A stretch of 64,000 nt of DNA from contig OZ244854.1 of assembly GCA_965220985.1 (NCBI GenBank), positions 2,356,001 through 2,420,000 of the forward strand. Direction: 5' to 3'. A program made the translations under genes and the position numbers. How positions within the stretch are numbered: position 1 is the first letter of the stretch; each line of letters begins with the position of its first letter. The notes beneath the pieces are model-generated. The model made no database searches. It worked only from the letters and a program-made list of their open reading frames with translations, and was not told the DNA's origin. The DNA comes from JAPPHA01 sp965220985 (lineage in GTDB: Bacteria > Pseudomonadota > Alphaproteobacteria > Rhodobacterales > Rhodobacteraceae). Shown one piece after another: positions 18,959-28,071 of this stretch.

Positions 18959-21210
18959 CAGTTCAATGTCCTGCGAAACGCGCGACGGCGCTTGTGTGCT
19001 TGCGCCGTTCCGCTGCCGTGACGCGAATGCCCCGGTTTGACCTGTTGCGGCGCCAACGACAATGGAAGGTTCAACGAGAAGTCCGCCGATTGCCGCTCGC
19101 CCATCTCAGCGGGAGCCGGCATCATCGGTGGAATGTCGTCCCACTCGCCTGCAGCGTAGATGTCGCAAAGCGGAAGGTTTGACCGGGAGAGCACATAGTC
19201 CTCGGGTCTCGGAAGCGCGCCGAATGGCCAGATCAAGGGTTTCTCCACGCCGTCCTTGTCGCGGACCAACTCGCTGTCTGTCACGACTCCACCCGAAGCT
19301 CCAATCATACCGGAAATGCTGACTTCCTTTCCGTTCGACAGGATGTGGCGCGTACCAAGGCGAAGCCGCTTGCTCTCGGCAATTTGCATGACCCCGTCGG
19401 AACCGCGGGCCACGGTCACCACGAGGACGAAACGGTCATCGTGACTACCGACTTCGGCACCGGTCGCGGCCCGCATCAGCTTCCCCGACTTCGTCACAAG
19501 GGCCCCGTCGCTGCGAAGGATGTCGATGATGGGAACATGACGACCCGAAAAGCGGCCGTCACCGCACAGCATAACGTGGCCAGGCGTTACCATCAGACCG
19601 TGCAGGTCGAGGACATGTTGCGCCTGCTTGACAAAGGTCCGCGTGACCTTGCCAGGAACGAGCGTGCCCTTCGCATCGTAGGACACGACCCAGTCGCCAA
19701 CCTCGATCTGGTCAATCCTCTTTTCGCCTCCGCCCCACATGGAAATCGGCGTGTGGCCGAGGAAGCACGCATCAGAACCCTTCGCGAGCAGGCGCATGAT
19801 TTCGGAATGCTCATTGTTGAAACTATCATCGCGCAGAATCGAATTTTGGATTGCTTGTCCGACTTCTTCTACGTCGTTCCCAATCGTCAACTCCAACAGC
19901 CTTATTGCGTCGACGATATCTGGTATTGCACGGAGGTAATGGAACTCATTGTGGAATAGCAACGAGTCTTTGTACTCGTACTCGGAAGATGGCAAGGCCT
20001 CCAGATAGTTGAGGATCGCCGTCACAACCTTGGTCTGCAGGTCTTTGTCGAAATTGTCCTTGAAGACGTTGGCCAGCTTGACGTATGTCGGGGTGGGGTC
20101 AATGCCGGGTTCAATTTTCTTGCTTTTGAACAAGCCGTCGACGGTGCTCACTACATTGGTCACGGTCTCATTCAGGGCGTGAATTGTCTCATTGTCCGTC
20201 ACGGACGCAAGACCTTTGACCGTATCGTGAAGATCCCCACTCAATTCGTAGAAATCACGCGCATGCACCAAAAGCCCTAGGCCCATCATCGTCATGATTG
20301 AATCCTGAATCACCCCGATCGCCAAGGATTCCGCGAATTGCATCATGAACTCGGCATCAAAGTCGAAGCCGGTTGTCGCCATGTACTTGATGGTGTTCTT
20401 GATTGAATTGTCGCCGTATTTTTCCTTGATCTCGTCTTCCAGAACTATACTGGCATACATGAGATCGCCGTAAATGACTGCTCCGCCGATCAAGGCGTTC
20501 GTGCCGGCTAACGCTTTGAGTTTGTCCGACGACCACATATCGGTCGGGCGTTTGACCGGTTTATCGTCAACAATCAGTTCTCCATTGCTTCCGATCTTGT
20601 ACGAATGGTCATGGTAGTCCTTTTGCAATTTGGAAATTCCGCCATCGATTGTCTTTTCGGGCAGCGGTTTGTTCGGGTCGGGCGGGTTGGGATTTTTCAG
20701 GAGCGGGTCGCCCTTGTTGTTGAAAAGAAACAGGTCTTCCCAATTCTCGCTAGACAGTCCGTTTCGGATATGGTGCTGTAGTCCCTCGATCTTGGCGCGC
20801 GCTTCAAGTGCCGCCTCCGCGGGAGGTGTACCCCCTGCAATTTTGCTATCAAATGTCTTCTGAATTTTTCCCAACTCGGTCTCAACAAACGAGTCGATTT
20901 TTCGGTGGCCTTCTCCGAGACCCATATGGATTGCCGAGTAGACCGGCGGATATCCTTTGTTATACAGGTCACTCTGAGTCGCCGCATCCTTGGGGAGCAT
21001 CATCCCATTGTCTGGCGAATTGACGTCGAATGGCCAGCCGGCGGCCTCCAGATCTGCAAAAAATCCGCTCTTGCTGTTGAAAACAGATTTCCCGATCAGG
21101 TGTGCCGCTTGGAAATTCTTCTCGTTCAGTCCATTCATTTGGCCCTTGCTCGCTATGAGCACGGCACTTCGGAATGCTTTTTGATCTGACACGACAGACT
21201 TCCCACTCAA
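18958..21210 (-). CDS. AHH-family nuclease toxin fused to the N-terminal half of a Hint domain
   Basis: 750 residues. Residues ~30-110 resemble the AHH group of HNH/EndoVII-fold nuclease toxins: 'QAAHLIGKSV', 'DNGMMLPKD', then an 'HMGLGEGHRKID' helix. Residues ~235-340 contain hydrophobic helices ('GTNALIGGAVIYGDLMY', 'MTMMGLGLLVHA') that might be membrane-active. The Hint N-half begins at Cys482 ('CFLGHTPI'), continues with 'IEVGDWVVSYD', and has the block B T-x-x-H at Thr542/His545 ('VTPGHVML'). No C-terminal HN block follows in the remaining ~205 residues. There is no signal peptide or RTX tail, so export would need linkage to another protein. The start is probably TTG at 21210, overlapping the immunity gene stop (TTGA); GTG at 21192 is an alternative. 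A toxin domain at the N-terminus is opposite to most polymorphic toxins. Confidence 0.8.
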   Translation of the reverse strand: MSGKSVVSDQKAFRSAVLIASKGQMNGLNEKNFQAAHLIGKSVFNSKSGFFADLEAAGWPFDVNSPDNGMMLPKDAATQSDLYNKGYPPVYSAIHMGLGEGHRKIDSFVETELGKIQKTFDSKIAGGTPPAEAALEARAKIEGLQHHIRNGLSSENWEDLFLFNNKGDPLLKNPNPPDPNKPLPEKTIDGGISKLQKDYHDHSYKIGSNGELIVDDKPVKRPTDMWSSDKLKALAGTNALIGGAVIYGDLMYASIVLEDEIKEKYGDNSIKNTIKYMATTGFDFDAEFMMQFAESLAIGVIQDSIMTMMGLGLLVHARDFYELSGDLHDTVKGLASVTDNETIHALNETVTNVVSTVDGLFKSKKIEPGIDPTPTYVKLANVFKDNFDKDLQTKVVTAILNYLEALPSSEYEYKDSLLFHNEFHYLRAIPDIVDAIRLLELTIGNDVEEVGQAIQNSILRDDSFNNEHSEIMRLLAKGSDACFLGHTPISMWGGGEKRIDQIEVGDWVVSYDAKGTLVPGKVTRTFVKQAQHVLDLHGLMVTPGHVMLCGDGRFSGRHVPIIDILRSDGALVTKSGKLMRAATGAEVGSHDDRFVLVVTVARGSDGVMQIAESKRLRLGTRHILSNGKEVSISGMIGASGGVVTDSELVRDKDGVEKPLIWPFGALPRPEDYVLSRSNLPLCDIYAAGEWDDIPPMMPAPAEMGERQSADFSLNLPLSLAPQQVKPGHSRHGSGTAQAHKRRRAFRRTLN
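19578..19767 (-). other. Hint N-terminal half (split), blocks A and B
   Basis: Cys482, the expected first residue of the Hint domain, is encoded at 19765-19767. The T-x-x-H motif of block B (Thr542, His545) follows about 60 residues later. These are the nucleophile and acyl-shift-assisting residues of Hint domains. The partner block ending in His-Asn is encoded 1.2 kb further along, in a different gene. Confidence 0.8.
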
Positions 21211-21965
21211 AACCAGATGTGCGAGACGTTTTGGGTCGTGACAAGATGCGTCAGGCGCTGATTGTCATGCTCGTATTCCCATCCCCAGCGTTTTGTGTAC
21301 TCCCGAAACCCCGTTAGGCCAGCGTCCTTCACCTGAGCGAAAATGGCCTGTGACATGTACTCGGGCCCCGGAGTTCCAACAACAGTCCACATCGGCATGT
21401 CCTCAAAGAATTTGCACCGATCAGTGGTGGCCAAATGGTATTCGTAATGAAAGCCATTCGTTATGGCATCCTCCATGACACCCGCAGTGTTTTTTTCGCT
21501 GTCCGAGAGAAACGACCTGCCGCACCACATGTAGAACCATTCACCGTCGACGGACCTCTTGTTCGCCGTCGCTAGTGAAGCGGGAAGATAAATATGGCCT
21601 CCATCAGGATCAATCCGCTCGAACAACTCGCGGCAACGGGCGCTGACAATTGTGTATCTATCGAAACTCAACCTATCAGGCAGTTCATGCGACACGCCTT
21701 TCTTAAACTTGACGACGATTTCGTCGAGGTGCTCTGCCCAGTCCAAAATAGGTTCCATTGCCATCTTGAACACACCAGACGGGCAATCATCGCTTGGCAA
21801 TTTTTGGGGAGGCCACGGCATACCAGCCCTTCTTGGATGACTTTTTGTAGCGCCGCTAACCGAAAAGCGATCATCATTCCCCGAGCGATGCAACCAATAG
21901 ATCACCGACTTGTTTGTGCCAATCAGCTCATTTGGATCAACGCTATGCACTTGAACTCTCCCCAT
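21207..21965 (-). CDS. Imm11-like (DUF1629) immunity protein
   Basis: Cytoplasmic protein predicted to neutralise the adjacent AHH nuclease. The 252 residues contain an Imm11/MXAN_0049-like pattern: 'YTIVSARCRELFERIDPDG' in the middle and, near the C-terminus, 'AIFAQVKDAGLTGFREYTK', matching the family's closing segment (a buried strand, then 'aGltGf'). Imm11-type proteins are repeatedly found with AHH nucleases in polymorphic toxin loci, which supports both calls. The frame stays open upstream to a GTG at 22094 (295 residues), but neither start has a clear ribosome binding site. I prefer the ATG at 21965 because the family-like sequence begins after it. The stop overlaps the toxin start. Confidence 0.68.
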   Translation of the reverse strand: MGRVQVHSVDPNELIGTNKSVIYWLHRSGNDDRFSVSGATKSHPRRAGMPWPPQKLPSDDCPSGVFKMAMEPILDWAEHLDEIVVKFKKGVSHELPDRLSFDRYTIVSARCRELFERIDPDGGHIYLPASLATANKRSVDGEWFYMWCGRSFLSDSEKNTAGVMEDAITNGFHYEYHLATTDRCKFFEDMPMWTVVGTPGPEYMSQAIFAQVKDAGLTGFREYTKRWGWEYEHDNQRLTHLVTTQNVSHIWF

Positions 21966-22120
21966 ACCAGATGTTGCGACGACATCCGAGGTCGCATATC
22001 TCTTTGGCTCGGACAGTTCAACCGTACATGTCAAAGGAATCCTGCGGAATAGTTCGCACCTGATGCCACTTGCGCTAGGAGGAGTCGATCCCACTCAGAA
22101 TTTGAAGAGCGAGTTGCCGT

Positions 22121-23443
22121 CTATCGCTCACGAAACGCTCCGACGAAATAGTCCCCTAGCGGTTTGACGAGGTACGAGAGCGGCGTGCGTTCCTCGGTCT
22201 GGATGATTGCTTCGACCGGCATTCCGGGAAGGAGTTCATTGTCGCCGAGGCGTGTCAATTGCTCATCTGACAACACGACCTCCGCAAGATAGTAAGGCTG
22301 CCCTGTGACTTCATCGGTGAACACGTCCGGCGAAACCCGCACCACCTCGCCAAAAATCTCAGGTGTCTTCCGTGCATCGAAGCTGGGAAACCTCAACGTC
22401 ACGGTTTGACCCGCAACGACCCGGTCAACCTGAGTGGCATCGACACGCACGTGCACATCAAGGCGTGCATCTTCCGGAACGATGAACATTACCGGAGCAC
22501 TGGGTTGAAGTACAGCGCTGTTCGTGAAGATGGTGGAGCCATGCACGACGCCGCTGACCGGCGCGCGAATCTTGAGGCGCTCAAGAGTTGCAACCAGTGC
22601 GGAACGGCGCTCAAGCAGCTCCCCGAGTTGCTGCCCAATGTCACGCAAGAGCCCAATTGCTTCTTCGCGGCGGGTCGATTCAAGCCGTAAGATCTCGAGT
22701 TCGATCGAAGAAATCTGGAGTTTTAGCTGAGCCACGGACGCATCCAGAACTCCGATTTCTCCCTTGAGTTGAGCGAGTTCCTTTTGCAATGGAAGCATTC
22801 TGAGCTTCGTGCCTGCCCCGCTCTCGTAGGCCACGGTTGCCATGTAGAGTTCCTCGTTCGTCAGATTCAACTGTAGTTCCACGCCATCCCGTTGCGCCAG
22901 TGTTCCTTCGATTTGATTGTCAAGTTGGTGGGACTGTTCCCGCAGCTGTTCGATTTTCCGCGAAAACGTCTCAAGCCTCGCCTGATAAAGCTCCCGTTGC
23001 CCCTTCTCGAGTTCAAGTGCCTCGGATTCTCGCCCGGTGTCCTTTGCGAACGAATGCAAACGCCCGAAATCTGGCTCCGCATTCGACTGCTCCGCCTCAA
23101 TGCGAGCCTGTCGGGCATGGATTTCGAGGATCTGCTGTTCGAGTATGGCGAGATCGGATTCCTCGCGCAGCCCGTCCAGACGAACAACGATGTCGCCGGC
23201 CGCAACCTTGTCCCCGTCTCGCATGAGGATATCCGCGACCACACCGCCTTCAGGATGCTGAACAACCTGCTGATTAACGTCGACCTGCACGCGCCCTTCA
23301 GCGATCACGCCGCCGGAAATCTTGACCATCGTGCCCCACCCACCGAGCACGATGAGTAGAATGGCGAGGCCTGCAAAGCCGGCAAAGATCGGCAGTCGGC
23401 CTCGCCAAACGCTGCGTTCGCGATGCTCGACGACATCAGTCAT
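22121..23443 (-). CDS. Type I secretion membrane fusion protein (HlyD/PrtE family)
   Basis: Periplasmic adaptor linking the inner-membrane ABC exporter to an outer-membrane TolC-like channel. 440 residues. There is a short cytoplasmic N-terminus, one membrane helix at ~17-36 ('FAGFAGLAILLIVLGGWG'), a lipoyl-like half near 'IAEGRVQVDVNQQVVQHPEG', a long coiled coil (~100-280), the second lipoyl half ('LERLKIRAPVSGVVHG'), and the family C-terminus 'SYLVKPL'. It overlaps the exporter gene by ATGA. No TolC homologue is in the window, so the outer-membrane channel must be encoded elsewhere. Confidence 0.95.
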   Translation of the reverse strand: MTDVVEHRERSVWRGRLPIFAGFAGLAILLIVLGGWGTMVKISGGVIAEGRVQVDVNQQVVQHPEGGVVADILMRDGDKVAAGDIVVRLDGLREESDLAILEQQILEIHARQARIEAEQSNAEPDFGRLHSFAKDTGRESEALELEKGQRELYQARLETFSRKIEQLREQSHQLDNQIEGTLAQRDGVELQLNLTNEELYMATVAYESGAGTKLRMLPLQKELAQLKGEIGVLDASVAQLKLQISSIELEILRLESTRREEAIGLLRDIGQQLGELLERRSALVATLERLKIRAPVSGVVHGSTIFTNSAVLQPSAPVMFIVPEDARLDVHVRVDATQVDRVVAGQTVTLRFPSFDARKTPEIFGEVVRVSPDVFTDEVTGQPYYLAEVVLSDEQLTRLGDNELLPGMPVEAIIQTEERTPLSYLVKPLGDYFVGAFRER

Positions 23444-25167
23444 TGATCACTCCCTGTGACCTCGGGCACTTTACCGGGACTTGGCAGGAAGCTCCTGAGG
23501 ACTTCGTCGCGTGCGCCCGCCTTCCGCACGGTCCCACCATACAGAACGATCAGATTGTCGCACTCCTTCAGCGCACTGGGTCTGTGGGTCATGATCACGA
23601 CGCTGCCGCCAGTGGTCTTGAACTTTGCTATCGCATCTATCAGCGCATTCGAGCCGGCATCGTCCAAAGCTGAATTCGGTTCGTCCAGAATTAGAATGGC
23701 CGGATCACCGAAGAACGCTCGCGCCAACGCGATGCGCTGTCTTTGACCACCCGAAAGGCTGCTGCCGTTGCCGAGGATGGTCGTGTTGTATCCCTCCGGC
23801 AAATCAAGAATCATCTCATGTGCGTTGGCCAGTTGTGCAGCTCGAATGACTGCGTCTTCATCCGGTGACATCGACATCCTTGCGATGTTCTCGGTTATCG
23901 TTCCAGTAAACAGCTCCATCTCCTGCGGCAAATAACCAATGAGTGCGCCCCGAGCGTCTCGTGGATACTGGTCAAGGCTGGCGCCGCCCAGCCGCACCTC
24001 ACCCGAGTGCACTGGCCAAACGTATGTCATGACTCTCGCCAAGGTCGACTTTCCCGAGCCAGCCGGACCAATGACGCCCAAACATTGACCGGGAAGGACT
24101 TCAAGAGACACGGATCGCAATGTCGGAGCCTGGCCGCCGGGAGCGAGCACCGTGACGTTTGACAACATGAGATGGGCCTCCGGACGTGGCAAAGCCGTCA
24201 ATTCTGCGTCTGGAGGCGCCGATTCCAGCAGGCGTTCCAGAGTCTTCCACCCGGCGCGGCTGCGTTGCACCAGTTTCCACTGTCCCAATGCTTGCTCGAT
24301 TGGCGCCAGAGCGCGCCCGAGGATGATGGATCCAGCGATCATTGCGCCTGGAGTCAATTCTTCCTTCAACACGAGATAGGCACCCAATGCCAGCATGGCC
24401 GATTGAAGAAACATCCGCCAGGACTTCGAAAACGACGTGAAGACCGTGGTCAAGTCGCTCGATGCGACCGTCTTCGTCTGAGCCAGAAACCTCTGGTCCA
24501 GCCAGCGTTTGGTGATTGTGCCTTCCATCCCTTGGGCACGGATGATCTGGGCGGTGCGGCGAGCTTCCTCGGCCAGATTCGAGGCTTTCGCAGATTCGCT
24601 CAGCGCGTCCTCGGTCTTGGCTTTGGTCAATCTCTGATTGACCAGGGTGACGATGACAAGCACGATTCCGCCAAAAACACCCAGCCAACCCAACCAAGGG
24701 TGGAACAGGAACAGCGCCAGGAAGAAAATGGGCACCCACGGCAGATCAAAGAATGCAAGTACAACGGGGGACGCGAAAAAGTTCTGCAGCGCTTCGATAT
24801 CGCGAAGTCCCTTTGCTGGACCAGATCGCTCAGCTGGGTGGATTGCCCGCAACAGCACCACACGAAACACGGGACGGTCCAAGGCCTCCTGCAATCGGGC
24901 GCCATAGCGTGCAACGAGCCGACCGCGCGAAAATTCCAGCACTGCAAGAATGCCGTAGAGAAAAGCGACAAGCCCGAAGAGGGCCAGCAGCGTCGCTTCT
25001 GATCTGCTGGCGAGGACCCGGTCATAGATTTGCAGCATGAAGAGCGGGCCCGTCAGCATCAGCAGGTTCGTGAAGATGCTGAAAAGAAAGACTACCCTGA
25101 GAAATGCCCGACCAGCTCTGTGGGCTTCGCTCAGGACACTCGATTTTTCTGTTCTTGGAGGATTCAT
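23440..25167 (-). CDS. Type I secretion ABC exporter (PrtD/HlyB family)
   Basis: Homodimeric inner-membrane ATPase that exports RTX proteins carrying a C-terminal signal. 575 residues: six-helix membrane domain (~25-300), then the nucleotide-binding domain with Walker A 'GPAGSGKST' (367-375), signature 'LSGGQ' (471-475) and Walker B 'ILILDEP' (491-497). There is no C39 peptidase or C39-like domain, as in PrtD/AprD rather than HlyB. It is the first gene of the leftward operon, with ~0.9 kb of intergenic DNA upstream. Likely substrates are the 2090-residue RTX protein, possibly carrying the AHH nuclease, and perhaps the giant RTX protein. Confidence 0.96.
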   Translation of the reverse strand: MNPPRTEKSSVLSEAHRAGRAFLRVVFLFSIFTNLLMLTGPLFMLQIYDRVLASRSEATLLALFGLVAFLYGILAVLEFSRGRLVARYGARLQEALDRPVFRVVLLRAIHPAERSGPAKGLRDIEALQNFFASPVVLAFFDLPWVPIFFLALFLFHPWLGWLGVFGGIVLVIVTLVNQRLTKAKTEDALSESAKASNLAEEARRTAQIIRAQGMEGTITKRWLDQRFLAQTKTVASSDLTTVFTSFSKSWRMFLQSAMLALGAYLVLKEELTPGAMIAGSIILGRALAPIEQALGQWKLVQRSRAGWKTLERLLESAPPDAELTALPRPEAHLMLSNVTVLAPGGQAPTLRSVSLEVLPGQCLGVIGPAGSGKSTLARVMTYVWPVHSGEVRLGGASLDQYPRDARGALIGYLPQEMELFTGTITENIARMSMSPDEDAVIRAAQLANAHEMILDLPEGYNTTILGNGSSLSGGQRQRIALARAFFGDPAILILDEPNSALDDAGSNALIDAIAKFKTTGGSVVIMTHRPSALKECDNLIVLYGGTVRKAGARDEVLRSFLPSPGKVPEVTGSDQ

Positions 25168-26053
25168 GTTCTGTTCCAGTCAATGGATTTTGTCAGTTTC
25201 GACGGAACCGACGGCGACATTGCCGAAAGATTGAGATGGTGGTGCTGATGGTCGTTCACGAAAAGAAGCCTCTTTCGCTCGAATGGCTCATTGAACCCTC
25301 CTGCCAGTATGCTCCTGCACCAACGGCGACCGTCAAACTTCGTGGCCATTTTTGTTTCGCTGACACAGCAGGACGTCGCATCTTCTGCGCGGGTCCTGCG
25401 ATCGAGATGACGACTGCTTTTTCACTCTTGGTGGCTTGAGTGGGTGGTGCACGCTCTTTCGGTCAGCTTTGAGTTGTGTATCCCATTTGGTGTGTTGAAC
25501 GGGTGACTTTGGATGTCCGCTTTTCTCCGGATTCCGAGCAGATTGACCCAACTGGTTGCAAAGTGTTCTGATCAAGCTCCGATCGGTTCGGTACGGGGAT
25601 CCAGACGTGCCGAGATGGATGACCTTGAATCGACTGCCCAGATGTCCCGCGGATGGTTTTCAGAATCCACGGGCAGCCAGTTGTGAAAACAGTGTTGCAT
25701 GGCCATTCCTCCAGAAAACGAGGCACGACATAGGGAACAGCGATCACCGGTCGTCTCCGTGAATTGATGCGCTCGCAAAGCGTGCGCAATTCTCGACACA
25801 GTACGACAAACTGACAAGTCCCCAGCGTCGCACCAATTATCGCTAACAACGCGATCAAGCAACCTGCAAGCCGAATTCGAAAAAAGGCAGAAGCCTGACA
25901 TCGGGACTCTTCCCAAAAATCCACGCGCGGCGTCGGCGTGGTCGCGCATTTTTGTGTTTCCTCGTCGTCGCCTTGTCCGCAACCTGGACAATTCAGTCGT
26001 GGTGCGCGGTTTGATCTGGACTCTGTATACATCTGATGTTTAGTATCCCGTAA
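25168..26053. other. Intergenic region upstream of the secretion operon and gntR
   Basis: About 890 bp without a convincing gene. It separates two divergent transcripts and must hold the promoters of the secretion operon (leftward) and of gntR (rightward); I could not fix -35/-10 pairs for the former. One leftward frame (about 25463-26032, ~190 codons) has a 'CPGCG' pair and a hydrophobic stretch, but no ribosome binding site and no family I recognise. I do not call it a gene. Confidence 0.5.
26024..26031. promoter_or_regulatory. Candidate GntR/FCD operator
   Basis: The palindrome TGTATACA lies 22 bp before the gntR start. Several FadR-subfamily (FCD) regulators bind NGTATACN-centred palindromes, so autoregulation is plausible. 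No second copy was seen before the transporter genes. Confidence 0.35.
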
Positions 26054-26860
26054 ATGAGTGAGTTGCTTTATTACGATCTCAAGGACTCGGCGGGTGTCGT
26101 TCCCAGCCTCTCGACCCAGATTTGCCGAGAACTCGGTCGGCGCATCGTGGCGGGTCACTTGCGCGAAGGCGAACTGATCGACGACGAGAACAGGCTCAGC
26201 GAGCGCTTCGGTGTCAGCAAACCGGTCATCCGCGAGGCCGTCAAACTGCTGGTCGGGAAGGGAATGCTCGAAGTGCGGCGCGGTCACGGAACACGGGTGC
26301 GTCGACGGGCCAGCTGGGCCCTGCTCGACGATGACGTACTCGCATGGCACCAGGCCATCGAGCCGCGCTCGGACTTTCTGCGCCAATTGATGGATGTCCG
26401 CCAGGTCATCGAACCGAAAGCGGCCGCATGGGGCGCCCGGACCGCCACTGAACCTCAAGTCGACGCGATACGCCTCGCCCACGCAAAAATGAAGGCAGCG
26501 CCTTCGGTGCAGGATTTCGTGGTGGCCGATGCCCTGTTTCATCGTTCCGTCCTGCGTGCTGCAAACAACGAAGTGCTGATGGCGATGGAAGGCGTGATCT
26601 TTTCGTCGTTGTTAAGCTCGATACGGCTTACCAACACGGACCCGCGCGAGAACAAGCGCTCGATCCCGCTTCACGCAGCGGTCTTGAACGCCATCGAAGC
26701 GCGCGACGCCAATGCGGCGGAGGCGGCAATGAACGAACACCTGAGCGACACGCGCACACGACTGGCAGGAGCCTTGTCCGACACGGGCGGGGTGGCCAAC
26801 ACGGATTTTGAACAGGCTGGAGACCGAACATCGGCCCCCAGCGCAGAAACACGTGCCTGA
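26054..26860 (+). CDS. GntR-family transcriptional regulator (FadR/FCD subfamily)
   Basis: Likely repressor of the downstream sugar operon. 268 residues. The N-terminal winged helix-turn-helix (~20-90) includes 'LSERFGVSKPVIREAVKLL' and 'GMLEVRRGHGTRV'. The C-terminal all-helical FCD domain (~110-240) keeps metal/ligand positions in 'ADALFHRSVL', 'PLHAAVLNAI' and 'MNEHL'. FCD regulators usually sense carboxylates or sugar acids, which fits the sugar-acid-type enzymes downstream. It is followed after 137 bp by the binding-protein gene. Confidence 0.92.
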   Translation: MSELLYYDLKDSAGVVPSLSTQICRELGRRIVAGHLREGELIDDENRLSERFGVSKPVIREAVKLLVGKGMLEVRRGHGTRVRRRASWALLDDDVLAWHQAIEPRSDFLRQLMDVRQVIEPKAAAWGARTATEPQVDAIRLAHAKMKAAPSVQDFVVADALFHRSVLRAANNEVLMAMEGVIFSSLLSSIRLTNTDPRENKRSIPLHAAVLNAIEARDANAAEAAMNEHLSDTRTRLAGALSDTGGVANTDFEQAGDRTSAPSAETRA

Positions 26861-26997
26861 TCGGTGGTCAGGTAGTGGTGGCGATATGGGCCTCGCTGAA
26901 CACTGGACCCAAATCGCCAAATCACCCGCAAGACGGGAGACAACTCCACCGCAGAATCCGACCCGGGCGGGCCGGATGATCCACGAAGGAGGATAAA

Positions 26998-28059
26998 ATG
27001 TTTGACAGACTGACGAAAGGCATAATGGCGGGAGGCGTCGCGGCAACCGTGGCGATTTCGGCCGGTTACGCCACTGCACAGGACATGGTGGCACTCTTGC
27101 TGCCGGAAAACGTGAATCCGCGCTGGGAACAACAGGACGCAGCGGCGTTCCTGTCGACGATGGCCGAGATTGCGCCTGACATCAAGGTCGAGGTCTTCAA
27201 CGCGAACAACGACACCGCTGCACAGCAGCGACAGGCCGAACAGGCCTTGACGCAGGGAGCCAAGGTGCTCGTCGTGATCCCGATCGATGGCGAGAGTTCC
27301 GCTATCATCGCGGACACCGCAGCCGAAGAGGGCGTGCCGACGATCGCTTACGATCGCATGATCAACTCGGAAAACACGACGTTCTGGGTCCAGGCCGACC
27401 TCGAGGGGATGGGCTACGACCAAGCGATGCACGTCATCGAGAACACCAAGGACGGTGACACGCTCGTCATGCTCAAGGGATCGCCGACCGATCCGAACGC
27501 CGCCGTGATTCACAACGGACAGCTGCGCGCTCTTCAGGATCTGTTTGACAGCGGCAAGCGGATCATGGGCTACGAGAACTGGACGCCCGGATGGGACCCG
27601 GCGATCGCGCGACGCTCCATGGACCAGGCGCTGACTCAGCTCAACAACAACGTGCAGGGCGTGGTGTCCTCCAATGACGGAAACGCCGGCGCGGCCATCG
27701 CAGCGATGGAAGAGCAGGGCATGGCCGGTACCGTTCCGGTTTCCGGACTCGATTGCACGGTGCAGGCTCAGCAACTCATGCTTCTTGGCAAACAGACCCA
27801 GTGCGGCTGGCGTCCTCTCGCAGACATGGCCGATGCCGCGGCAAGGGTCACGGTACGCCTTGTGAACGGAGAAGATTTCTCCGATCTGGCGCCGCAGACA
27901 GTCGTCAACGGCGTGGGTGCCGAAGTCGCCTATGTTCCGGTCGGATCCTATTCGGCAGTCGGAGCAGAGGGTGTCGCCTATGTGATCGAAAACGATCCAT
28001 CGATCACCAAGGACATGGTGTGTCAGGGCGAAGCTGCAGCGACCGATTTCTGTCAGTGA
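26998..28059 (+). CDS. Sugar ABC transporter periplasmic binding protein (XylF-like)
   Basis: Periplasmic binding protein of a CUT2-type importer. 353 residues with a Sec signal peptide cleaved after 'YATAQ' (~residue 28). The peripla_BP_4 fold shows 'QAEQALTQGAKVLVVIPIDG', 'GVPTIAYDRMI' and 'VVSSNDGNAGAAIAAMEEQG', typical of D-xylose binding proteins. A strong ribosome binding site (aaggagg) sits just upstream of the ATG. The ligand is not certain: close to XylF in pattern, but the enzymes nearby are not xylose isomerase or xylulokinase. Confidence 0.92.
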   Translation: MFDRLTKGIMAGGVAATVAISAGYATAQDMVALLLPENVNPRWEQQDAAAFLSTMAEIAPDIKVEVFNANNDTAAQQRQAEQALTQGAKVLVVIPIDGESSAIIADTAAEEGVPTIAYDRMINSENTTFWVQADLEGMGYDQAMHVIENTKDGDTLVMLKGSPTDPNAAVIHNGQLRALQDLFDSGKRIMGYENWTPGWDPAIARRSMDQALTQLNNNVQGVVSSNDGNAGAAIAAMEEQGMAGTVPVSGLDCTVQAQQLMLLGKQTQCGWRPLADMADAAARVTVRLVNGEDFSDLAPQTVVNGVGAEVAYVPVGSYSAVGAEGVAYVIENDPSITKDMVCQGEAAATDFCQ

Positions 28060-28071
28060 CAGGGGCCGGAG

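Noticed and set aside
18321..19767. Simple frameshift explaining the split Hint domain
   Set aside because: A complete 139-codon acyltransferase gene with coupled start and stop lies between the halves, so a single base error cannot rejoin them.
25463..26032. Possible leftward gene upstream of the secretion operon with 'CPGCG' and a hydrophobic stretch
   Set aside because: No ribosome binding site, start inside the gntR promoter region, no recognisable family. Noted but not called.
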